Source: CAZQKE01 sp964593865
GTDB lineage: Bacteria > Chloroflexota > Anaerolineae > JAAYZQ01
Direction of reading: 5' to 3'
Length of the DNA: 64,000 bases
Assembly: GCA_964593865.1 (NCBI GenBank)
Contig: CAZQKE010000093.1
Coordinates: 23,367 to 87,366, forward strand
Part shown: positions 52,143 through 59,462 of the stretch, piece by piece
Layout of the letters: every line of letters starts with the position of its first letter
Position numbering within the stretch: the stretch's first letter is position 1
Notes under the pieces: generated by a model
What the model saw: the letters and a program-made list of their open reading frames with translations, nothing else
Databases searched by the model: none
Told to the model about the DNA's origin: nothing
Program-made: the position numbers and the translations under genes

Positions 52143-53075
52143 TTATTCCCCACCTAACACGCTACCGATGAATTTCCGCCGACCTCTGGCAAAAGCAGCG
52201 GCAGGGAGTGGTTTCTTCCCGGCGAGCTGCACCTCTAACAACTCCAACACCCCTTCCCCCGTCACCACTCCCAAGCCGGAAGGCAAGGTGACGACCAGCC
52301 CCGGCTCACCCTCCACCCCCTCGGACCGAGGGCAAGCACGCAACACCTTGAGCCGTTTGCCTTGCCAGTCCGTAAAGGCCCCCGGCCAGGGATTGTAAGC
52401 ACGCACTTGGCGGTCCAGGTAGACCGCCGGACGGCTCCAATCCAGGCGGCCATCCTCCTTGCGCAACAGAGGACAATAAGTCGCCTGCGTCTCATCTTGG
52501 GGCACGGCCTGAACTTCTCCCGCCAGCCAGCCGGGCAGCGTTTCGAGAAGAAGCTGCGCTCCCATCTCGGCCAAGCGGGCCGTCAAGGAACCGGTCGTGT
52601 CGTCCGGCGCGATGGGGCACGACTTCCGGGCCAGGATCGGTCCGGTATCCATCCCCTCATCCATGAGCATCAGGCTGACGCCGGTCGTCGTTTCCCCGGC
52701 CAGGATGGCCGCCGCCACGGGAGAGGCTCCCCGGTAGCGGGGTAGCAGAGAAGCGTGGAGGTTCAAGCAGCCCCAAGGAGGCAATTCCAGCACCGGTCGG
52801 CGCAGGATCTGCCCAAAGGCCGCAACCACGATTACCTCCGGCTGCCAGGCGGCCAGCCGCTGCACCGCCTCTTCCGTGCGGAGGGTCGTCGGCTGGAAAA
52901 GGGGCACCCCCAGCTCCAACGCCACCTCCTTGACCGGCGAAAAGACAAGCCGACGCCCTCGCCCCGCCCGCCGATCCGGTTGGGTGACCACGCCAACCAC
53001 CCGGTGTCGCGCTGCCAGCGCCCGCAAGGCAGGAACGGCAAAGGTCGGCGTCCCCATGAACACAATCCGGGCCAT
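52143..53075 (-). CDS. fmt: Methionyl-tRNA formyltransferase
   Basis: 310 aa from the ATG at 53075 with GGAGGAGG upstream. The N-domain begins MARIVFMGTPTFAVPALRAL, with the folate-site loop LNLHASLLPRYRGASP and the catalytic Asn/His/Asp set (NLHAS, and MDEGMDTGPI). The C-terminal tRNA-binding beta barrel is present. It formylates Met-tRNA for translation initiation. It runs divergently from tilS. No def gene is adjacent, which is a little unusual. Confidence 0.95.
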   Translation of the reverse strand: MARIVFMGTPTFAVPALRALAARHRVVGVVTQPDRRAGRGRRLVFSPVKEVALELGVPLFQPTTLRTEEAVQRLAAWQPEVIVVAAFGQILRRPVLELPPWGCLNLHASLLPRYRGASPVAAAILAGETTTGVSLMLMDEGMDTGPILARKSCPIAPDDTTGSLTARLAEMGAQLLLETLPGWLAGEVQAVPQDETQATYCPLLRKEDGRLDWSRPAVYLDRQVRAYNPWPGAFTDWQGKRLKVLRACPRSEGVEGEPGLVVTLPSGLGVVTGEGVLELLEVQLAGKKPLPAAAFARGRRKFIGSVLGGE

Positions 53076-53110
53076 GAGATTTCCTCCTCCTGCCGATTTC
53101 CCGTATTCTG

Positions 53111-53139
53111 ATTGTAACACACCTTTCACGGCCTGCCAA
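53111..53139 (-). promoter_or_regulatory. Sigma-70 promoter of fmt
   Basis: Minus strand TTGGCA (53134-53139), exact 17-base spacer, TACAAT (53111-53116); expected start near 53104, some 29 bases before the ATG. Confidence 0.78.
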
Positions 53140-53230
53140 GCAAGGCCGGGGCCGCCCGATAACGAGGAGGAGTACAGAGCTTGCATTCCCGCCTTGTCCA
53201 GGGGTTCGGATGAGCAGTTGAGATTGCCCA

Positions 53231-53260
53231 TTGCCGCCGCCGAGCATCTTGTGGTATAAT
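53231..53260 (+). promoter_or_regulatory. Sigma-70 promoter of tilS
   Basis: TTGCCG (53231-53236), 18-base spacer, perfect TATAAT (53255-53260). The expected start, near 53267, is only about three bases before the ATG at 53270, so the mRNA would be nearly leaderless. Confidence 0.72.
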
Positions 53261-53269
53261 GGAACGGCA

Positions 53270-54736
53270 ATGGACCTACTTGACCGCGTTCGCGCTTTCA
53301 TGGAACGGCATCACCTGTTGACGCCGGGCACGGGAATCGTCGTCGGCGTATCGGGTGGACCGGATTCCCTTTGCCTGTTGCATCTACTCCGTCGTTTGGC
53401 AGGGGACCAAGACCTACGCTTGCACGTGGCCCACCTGCACCACGGGTTGCGTGGGGCCGATGCCGACGCCGACGCCGCTTTTGTGCGCCGGACCGCCGCC
53501 GACTGGGGGTTGCCTTGCACCGTGGAATGGGCCGATGTACCTGCTCTGGCCGAACGGAGCAAAACGGCTGTGGAGGAGGCCGCCCGCCACGCACGCTACG
53601 CTTTCTTGGAACGCGTAGCCCGGCACGTCGACGCCAGAACCGTCGCCGTCGGCCACAATGCCGACGATCAGGCCGAGACGGTGCTTATGCATTTTATCCG
53701 GGGGTCCGGCTTGGCCGGGTTGCGCGGTATGTTGCCTTGCACTCCCCTGGGTGAAGCCGAAAAATCCCTCCTCCTCATCCGTCCTCTGCTGGACATCCCC
53801 CGCGCCGATATCTTGGCCTATTGTGACGCCCACGGCCTGGAACCCCGGTTTGACCGCTCTAACCTGGACACGACCTATTTTCGCAATTGGCTGCGCCACA
53901 AAGTGCTCCCCCTGCTGGCCCAACATAATCCAAACATCCACCGGGTGTTGCAGCGCACGGCACAAGTTGTAGCCGATGACTATGCTCTGCTGCGCTCACT
54001 CCTGGCGGAAACGTGGCCCCGCGTCGTCTTGGAAGAAGATGCAGAGCGGATAGTGTTCAACCGGCAGGTTTGGAGGTCTTTGCCCACCGGCCTGCAACGC
54101 TCCACCCTGCGGGAAGCGGTCCATCGCCTGCGACGCTCCCTGCGGGACATCGGCTTTGTCCATGTAGAAAATGCCGTGCAGGTCGCCCGCAGCGGCACAA
54201 CAGGAGATCGGGCCACTTTGCCCAGGGGATTGATGCTCACCGTAGAGTACGGGCGACTCACCGTTGCCGATGCCGATGCCGCACCATTGTTGCCCGATTG
54301 GCCCTTTCTGCCGGCGAGAGCTGCCCTCCTGCCGGTGCGCTTGCCGGGGCACACCCCGCTCCCCGATTCCCCTTGGGCACTGGAAGCGAAAATACTGCCC
54401 CGCAAGGACCTGCCTCCTCAATGGAATCGCAATCCCGATCCCTGGCAAGCGTTTCTTGACGAAAGGGCTGCCGCCGGGGAGCTGGGGCTGCGCACCCGGC
54501 GACCCGGCGACCGCTTCCGACCTCTGGGCATGGGGGGGCATACGGTCAAACTATCCGACTTTTTGACCAACCGCAAAGTCCCTCGTGCCGCCCGCGACCG
54601 ATTGCCTTTGCTTGTCCGGGGGGATGCGCAGATCTTGTGGGTCTGTGGGCAACGGCCGGATGAAAGCGCAGCCATCGGCCCTCAGACGGAACGGGTTATC
54701 CACCTGCGTTTCATTCGCCTCCCCGACGACGCGTAA
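53270..54736 (+). CDS. tilS: tRNA(Ile)-lysidine synthetase
   Basis: 488 aa from the ATG at 53270. The PP-loop SGGPDS lies at 28-33 and is followed by HLHHGLRGADADADA and VAVGHNADDQAETVL, all TilS signatures. C-terminal substrate-binding domains follow (LRTRRPGDRFRPLGMGGHTV and VPRAARDRLPLL). The enzyme modifies C34 of tRNA-Ile to lysidine so that it reads AUA. The start was fixed by the promoter: in-frame codons upstream would not be transcribed. No ribosome site precedes the ATG. Confidence 0.94.
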   Translation: MDLLDRVRAFMERHHLLTPGTGIVVGVSGGPDSLCLLHLLRRLAGDQDLRLHVAHLHHGLRGADADADAAFVRRTAADWGLPCTVEWADVPALAERSKTAVEEAARHARYAFLERVARHVDARTVAVGHNADDQAETVLMHFIRGSGLAGLRGMLPCTPLGEAEKSLLLIRPLLDIPRADILAYCDAHGLEPRFDRSNLDTTYFRNWLRHKVLPLLAQHNPNIHRVLQRTAQVVADDYALLRSLLAETWPRVVLEEDAERIVFNRQVWRSLPTGLQRSTLREAVHRLRRSLRDIGFVHVENAVQVARSGTTGDRATLPRGLMLTVEYGRLTVADADAAPLLPDWPFLPARAALLPVRLPGHTPLPDSPWALEAKILPRKDLPPQWNRNPDPWQAFLDERAAAGELGLRTRRPGDRFRPLGMGGHTVKLSDFLTNRKVPRAARDRLPLLVRGDAQILWVCGQRPDESAAIGPQTERVIHLRFIRLPDDA

Positions 54737-54784
54737 GGCCCGGCCTCCGCGGGCCTGTCGGCCGGAAGATGCCTCGGCCCGGCG

Positions 54785-55696
54785 TCAGCGGCGATGGCCG
54801 TAGATGGTGGCCCGGTCCTCTTCCAGCACGATCTGTTCCAGACAAAGGGGGTAATCTGCCGGGTACCAGCTTTCCGCCTCCAAAACCATCTCCCGCACCT
54901 CTTCCCGGACGAAGGAAGGGGTGAGCAACCCTCCTACGGTCACCTGCTCAATCTCGATGCGGGGGCGGCAGTCGACCGCCGTCACCCGGCCTGTCACTTC
55001 AACCGGAACCGTAAAGTTCAAAACCTCCGTGCTGCCCCGAACAACCACCCGGCCCCGCCGTAGATCCACCGACACATCCCGGTAAGGCTGGTCGGGATTG
55101 GCGGCCAGAAGGGCGGCGATCTCCCGGTTCAGGTCGTCTTCATGGTAGCGAATCTGCACGGGCCGACCGGGGGCCGAGCGGGCCATCTCCCGATCCAGGT
55201 CGCTCAGGTCCTGAAGCGGGGGATTTGCCAGGAGAAGAGGCTGCCGGATGAGGGTCGGCGTTGCGGCAAAGGCCGGGGAAGGGGCTGCCGGACGCACCGT
55301 GGGCAAGGGGTGAGTTGTGGGCCGGGGGGTAGGGGAGCGGGTTGCAAAGGAGCGGGGCTTGGGCTGCAGGGCAGGCGTGTCAAAGGGCAAAGGAGTGCGG
55401 GTGGCAGTGGCGGCAACGCGGGTAGGAGGATTGGTGGGAATCGCCGTCGGGGTGTGGTCGGCACGCAGCTCGGTGGCCCCTACCGAAGGCCACACCGTGA
55501 GCGGCGTCGCCGAGGAGGTCACCCGCTGCAAAGCAGCGGCAGCAGTCGCCTGATACTCGCGCACCGATTGTTCAATGCCCAAGTCCACCTCGCGTCCGGC
55601 GAGCAACCCTACAGCGATGGCCACACCTACCCAAAAGATCAGGTTGAACAGCGCAAAGGCAAACAGCAGATTCCAACGAGAATTTGATCCAAACAT
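54785..55696 (-). CDS. Membrane-anchored protein with LmeA-like C-domain
   Basis: 303 aa. One membrane segment (about 11-33), then a long Pro/Thr/Ala-rich linker (about 65-150), then a folded C-domain (about 175-300) with paired strands, for example YRDVSVDLRRGRVVVRGSTE and VEVTGRVTAVDCRPRIEIEQ. The C-domain pattern resembles DUF2993/LmeA or YpmS-like proteins of the cell envelope, but I am not certain. It is the last gene of the operon with thiI and the epimerase, 6 bases after the thiI stop. No catalytic motif is seen. Confidence 0.72.
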   Translation of the reverse strand: MFGSNSRWNLLFAFALFNLIFWVGVAIAVGLLAGREVDLGIEQSVREYQATAAAALQRVTSSATPLTVWPSVGATELRADHTPTAIPTNPPTRVAATATRTPLPFDTPALQPKPRSFATRSPTPRPTTHPLPTVRPAAPSPAFAATPTLIRQPLLLANPPLQDLSDLDREMARSAPGRPVQIRYHEDDLNREIAALLAANPDQPYRDVSVDLRRGRVVVRGSTEVLNFTVPVEVTGRVTAVDCRPRIEIEQVTVGGLLTPSFVREEVREMVLEAESWYPADYPLCLEQIVLEEDRATIYGHRR

Positions 55697-55702
55697 TGTC
55701 CT

Positions 55703-56806
55703 TCATTCCTGCATCCGATCCAGCAACTCTTTGAACTTGGCAATGCTGGCTTGGGTCAAGGGACGGTCGGGCAGGAAGGGGCAAGCGTGAGCATGTTGGA
55801 TCGAAGGCTCATAAGTTCCGATGCGCCGCGCCAGGGCCATGATCTCGGTTTTATCCCAGCCGATAAGAGGGCGCAGAATCGGTTTTTCAATGCCGTAAGA
55901 GATGACCTCCATGTTGCTCAAGGTCTGACTGGCCACCTGGCCCAGCGATTCGCCGGTGACAATGGCCCCTGCGCCCCGTTCGGCGGCGATGCGGGCGGCG
56001 TGGGCCAACATGGTCCGTTTGCAAAAGAGACAGGTCCAGCGTTCGCCGTGCACCCGGCGCAACCGTTCCAGGGTGGGACCCAGCACCTCGTGGTGGGAGA
56101 GAATGATGGGACGCAGCGTCCAACCGTAGGCATAGCGGTTCAACGCCTCAATGATGGACAGGACCTGGTCGGTTTGGGCCTGATTGATGCTAAAATGAAG
56201 GGGGATGACGCCGCAGCCCCGTTTCATCATCAGCCAGGCCGCCGTGGGCGAATCAATACCGCTGGAAATCAGGGCCACCACCCGGCCCTGGCTACCCAGG
56301 GGCAGGCCGCCCGGTCCGGGGATGGTCTCGCCGTAGACCAGGGCACGCCCCCGCTGAACCTCAATGCCGATTTCCACATCGGCGTTCCGCGAAAGGTCCA
56401 CGCGGGCCTGGGTGGCCTCCACGACGGCGGCTCCCACCCGCCGCTCTATTTCGGGCGAGATGTAGGGGAAGGATTTATCGGACCGCCGCGCCTGGACGCG
56501 AAACGACCGCTGCGGGTCCAGCCCTGCCCGTCGCGCCGTCTCAACCGCCTCGGCAATGATGTGATCCAGGTCCGGCGGCACGACGCGCACCGGGCTGAGG
56601 GAGACCAGGCCGAACACCCGTCGCACGGCGTCTAGGGCAGCCTCTTCCTGCTCCGTTTCCAGGTAGAGTCGCTGACCCTCCTGCCAGACCCGGCCTTCGA
56701 TGCCCTCCGCCTTGAGGCATTGGCGCACATTCCGCCGCAACTTGCGGAAAAAATAGGCACGATTCTGCCCTTTGAGGGCGATCTCACCATAACGCAACAG
56801 AATCAT
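55703..56806 (-). CDS. thiI: tRNA 4-thiouridine synthase
   Basis: 367 aa from the ATG at 56806 (GGAG upstream), giving the typical start MILLRYGEIALKGQNR. A ferredoxin-like and THUMP N-part is followed by the PP-loop SSGIDSPTAAW and the ATP-pyrophosphatase core with CLFCKRTML and ATG-type TGESLGQVASQT. It makes s4U at position 8 of tRNA. No C-terminal rhodanese domain is present, so sulfur must come from elsewhere; the CLFC pair near residue 265 could act instead. It lies in an operon with the upstream epimerase gene. Confidence 0.95.
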   Translation of the reverse strand: MILLRYGEIALKGQNRAYFFRKLRRNVRQCLKAEGIEGRVWQEGQRLYLETEQEEAALDAVRRVFGLVSLSPVRVVPPDLDHIIAEAVETARRAGLDPQRSFRVQARRSDKSFPYISPEIERRVGAAVVEATQARVDLSRNADVEIGIEVQRGRALVYGETIPGPGGLPLGSQGRVVALISSGIDSPTAAWLMMKRGCGVIPLHFSINQAQTDQVLSIIEALNRYAYGWTLRPIILSHHEVLGPTLERLRRVHGERWTCLFCKRTMLAHAARIAAERGAGAIVTGESLGQVASQTLSNMEVISYGIEKPILRPLIGWDKTEIMALARRIGTYEPSIQHAHACPFLPDRPLTQASIAKFKELLDRMQE

Positions 56807-56831
56807 GGCTCCAACCACCAATCACAAATCC

Positions 56832-57824
56832 CTAAACCCAACCGTTACTCCGATACCAATCGGCGGTCTCCTGCACCGCCGTTGCCAGATCGTAAGCCGG
56901 CGCAAAGCCCAACTCGCGTTTTGCCCGCTCACCGGAACAGAGCCAGTAGGGTTGGCGCATATTGCGGATGCGCTGTTCGTTGAGCAAGACCGGTTTGTGC
57001 GTCAACCGTTCCTGAAGCCGGGCGGCCCAGGTCAGGGGCGTCAGGATGCCCAACGGCAAGGTCAGGTGCAGCGGACGCTTGCCTAGGGCCTGGGCGATGG
57101 CCGCGCTCAACTCGGTGTAGGAAACGTCCCAAGCACAGGCCAGGTAGGTGCGCCCCAGGGCCACCTCTCGCTCCAGGGCCAGGAGCAACAACGTCACCAG
57201 GTCACCGACGTAGATAAGGCTGATCCGCCGTTCTGTCCGGCCCAGCTGCAAGCTCAGCCCCCGCGCGACAAGGCGAAAGTAGGCGAGAAAATCCCGGTCG
57301 CGGGGGCCGAACACGGAAGAAGGACGCACGACGACCAGGGGTAACCTTTCACCCAGGGCGTGCAGTTCCTGCTCTGCTTCCCATTTGCTCCGACCGTACC
57401 AGTCCAGGGGCCGGGGCGGGCGCGATTCATTCACGAAATCGCCCGCCGCCCGCGACGGACCGACAACGGCCTGGCTGGAAATGAACAAAAAGCGTTTCAG
57501 GCCGGGGTTGACCTCCAGGCAAGCGCGGGCCAGGGCCACCGTCCCCTGGGTGTTGACCCGGCGAAAAGCCTCCAAACTCAAGGCACGGGTCAACCCGGCC
57601 CCGTGGCAGACGGCATCCACACCCAAGCACGCCTGTCGCAACCCTTCGGCATCCCGCACATCGGCATAGGCCCACTCCACCGGCAAATGCTTGATGAAAC
57701 GCAAGTCGCTTTCACGCCGAACCAGACAGCGCACCCGGTAGCCCCGTGCCAGCAACGCCTCAACCAGATGAGAACCGATGAAGCCGTTGGCCCCCGTGAC
57801 CAAGATGCGGTCGTATTCCGCCAA
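56832..57824 (-). CDS. NAD-dependent epimerase/dehydratase family protein
   Basis: 330 aa from a TTG at 57824, which gives LAEYDRILVTGANGFIGSHL; AGGAG lies very close to it and GGAGGGGG a little further up, so the exact start is uncertain. The Rossmann TGANGFIG, the Ser strand FLFISSQAVVG and the catalytic YGRSKWEAE fit an extended SDR. It resembles hopanoid- and cholesterol-type 3-beta-HSD relatives and dihydroflavonol-reductase-like proteins, so substrates range widely. The leader, about 150 bases long from the promoter at 57984, has a stable hairpin just before the ribosome site. Confidence 0.87.
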   Translation of the reverse strand: MAEYDRILVTGANGFIGSHLVEALLARGYRVRCLVRRESDLRFIKHLPVEWAYADVRDAEGLRQACLGVDAVCHGAGLTRALSLEAFRRVNTQGTVALARACLEVNPGLKRFLFISSQAVVGPSRAAGDFVNESRPPRPLDWYGRSKWEAEQELHALGERLPLVVVRPSSVFGPRDRDFLAYFRLVARGLSLQLGRTERRISLIYVGDLVTLLLLALEREVALGRTYLACAWDVSYTELSAAIAQALGKRPLHLTLPLGILTPLTWAARLQERLTHKPVLLNEQRIRNMRQPYWLCSGERAKRELGFAPAYDLATAVQETADWYRSNGWV

Positions 57825-57848
57825 ATCTCCTTCCCCCTCCAAAAGGAA

Positions 57849-57889
57849 GCACCATAAGCCACGCCGAAAAGATCGGCGGCTTATGGTGC
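57849..57889 (-). promoter_or_regulatory. Leader hairpin upstream of the epimerase gene
   Basis: CACCATAAGCC (57850-57860) pairs perfectly with GGCTTATGGTG (57878-57888), extended by G49-C89, and encloses GCCGA/TCGGC (57863-57867 with 57873-57877). On the minus strand TTCCTTTT follows, then the ribosome site, so an attenuator or translational switch is possible. Confidence 0.5.
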
Positions 57890-57983
57890 GCTCACGCCGG
57901 TCCACCGGCTGCATCGCCCGATGCGATCCGGCTCACCTTCCGTATTATCACCGTCTCTGCTTGATGGCGAGCATCACGCCCAA

Positions 57984-58012
57984 AGTGTAGCACAGGGGCG
58001 CGGTTTTGTCAA
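57984..58012 (-). promoter_or_regulatory. Sigma-70 promoter of the epimerase-thiI operon
   Basis: Minus strand TTGACA (58007-58012), exact 17-base spacer, TACACT (57984-57989). Expected start near 57977, which leaves a leader of about 150 bases. Confidence 0.8.
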
Positions 58013-58046
58013 TTGGAGCGCACGCCGACAAATCGGCAGATGGATC

Positions 58047-59462
58047 TCACGCAGGTTCTTCCGGCTCCATGTGGATCAACACCTGGTGGACCTCCGGCAG
58101 GGCGGCATAGATCTGTCGTTCGGCTTTGTCGGCCAGGCGGTGGACCTGTTCTATCGGCAGGTTCGGATCGGCCAGGCAGTGAAAGGCCACGTCATAGCCT
58201 TCGGGGCCAACGCGGATCTGGAATTCGTGGCAACGGCGCAGGCCCGCCACCTTTTCGGCGATCTCTTGCACGCGGGCTTGCACCTCTGCGATGTTCCCCT
58301 CCGGTTCGCCGACGGCCAGGGGCACGGCCTGCGGTTCAATGTGGGTGTGGACATCGCTGACATGAGGCAATTCGCGGCGCACGGCAGCTTCCATCTCGCT
58401 GACCTGGGCGTGGGCCTGGGCCAGCGTCAGCTCCGGCGGGACTTCCACATCCAGGTCCACGCAATAGTGCCCTTTCGCTTCGTGGGCGTGGACGTTGTGC
58501 ACCCGCAGCCCAAAGCGGGCGGCGATGGCCCCGACCGTCTGGGGCAGGGTTTCCCCTTCCCGGCGGACCGGATCCACGTGGACGACTATGTCTCCCCGCC
58601 CCACCAGTTCGGCCAGCCGCCCTTCCACCTCGCTGGCGATGCGATGGGCTTCCTCCAACGATGCGCTGCGCTCCACCTGGATCGCCAAATCCACAAAGGT
58701 ACTGGCCCCCGACCGGCGCACCCGCACCGGCCCGACCTCCTGGACGCCCGGCGTGGCCCCGGCGGCGGCGGTCACCCGCTCGGCCAACCCCGGCGGCGCG
58801 GCGTCCAGAAGCTCATGCACCGCCTGACGGCCCAGGCCCAGGCTGGTGCGCAGGACCATCAGGGCCACAAAGAGGGCGGCCAGAGGGTCCGCTTTGGTCA
58901 GCCAGGCCCATTCCGGCCCCAGCCATTGGCTCAAGGAGACCAGGACCAGGCCCAGCAGCACCACGGAGGAGCTGAGCACATCGGTCCGAAAGTTGAGGGC
59001 GTTGCCTTCCAGCGATTGGCTGCGGTAGCGGCGGGCGACCCGCAGCAGGTAGGTGGAAAGGGCCAGGCTGACGGCGATGGACAGGACCATGACGGCGACG
59101 CCCCACAGGCCCGATTCAATGGGGACGGGGTGGAAAAAGAGCCGTTGCACCGCTTCATAGGCGATCCAGCCGCAGGTAAAGAGGAGCAGCCCCGTTTCGG
59201 CCAGGGCGGCCAGGTTCTCCACTTTGCCGTGGCCGTAGGGGTGTCCTGCGTCGGCGGGTTGATCGGCGATGCGCACGGCGAAAAAGGCCAGCAGGGTGGC
59301 GATCAGGTCCAGCACCGAATCGGCGACCTGGGCCAGGATGCCCAGGCTGCCCGTCACCAGCCCCACGATCACCTTGAGGATGACGAGAAAAAGAACGGCC
59401 AGCAGGGAAACCAGGGAAGCGCGGCGTTTGGCCTGTTCGGCGATCTGGGCGTCAACGGTCAT
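58047..59462 (-). CDS. Cation diffusion facilitator with extended cytosolic part
   Basis: 471 aa from the ATG at 59462, which overlaps the upstream stop (ATGA) and has GGAGAG upstream. Six membrane segments (about 18-215) hold the metal-site pairs D-x-x-x-D in QVADSVLDLIATL and N-x-x-x-D in ALNFRTDVLSS, plus HPYGHGKVE. The N-x-x-x-D form differs from the H-x-x-x-D of classical zinc transporters, so Mn or Fe is a candidate substrate. The usual ~80-residue cytosolic domain is followed by two further domains of similar pattern, each ending near a His-rich strand (VHTHIEP, VLIHMEPEE), giving an unusually long tail. It exports divalent cations by proton exchange. Confidence 0.9.
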   Translation of the reverse strand: MTVDAQIAEQAKRRASLVSLLAVLFLVILKVIVGLVTGSLGILAQVADSVLDLIATLLAFFAVRIADQPADAGHPYGHGKVENLAALAETGLLLFTCGWIAYEAVQRLFFHPVPIESGLWGVAVMVLSIAVSLALSTYLLRVARRYRSQSLEGNALNFRTDVLSSSVVLLGLVLVSLSQWLGPEWAWLTKADPLAALFVALMVLRTSLGLGRQAVHELLDAAPPGLAERVTAAAGATPGVQEVGPVRVRRSGASTFVDLAIQVERSASLEEAHRIASEVEGRLAELVGRGDIVVHVDPVRREGETLPQTVGAIAARFGLRVHNVHAHEAKGHYCVDLDVEVPPELTLAQAHAQVSEMEAAVRRELPHVSDVHTHIEPQAVPLAVGEPEGNIAEVQARVQEIAEKVAGLRRCHEFQIRVGPEGYDVAFHCLADPNLPIEQVHRLADKAERQIYAALPEVHQVLIHMEPEEPA

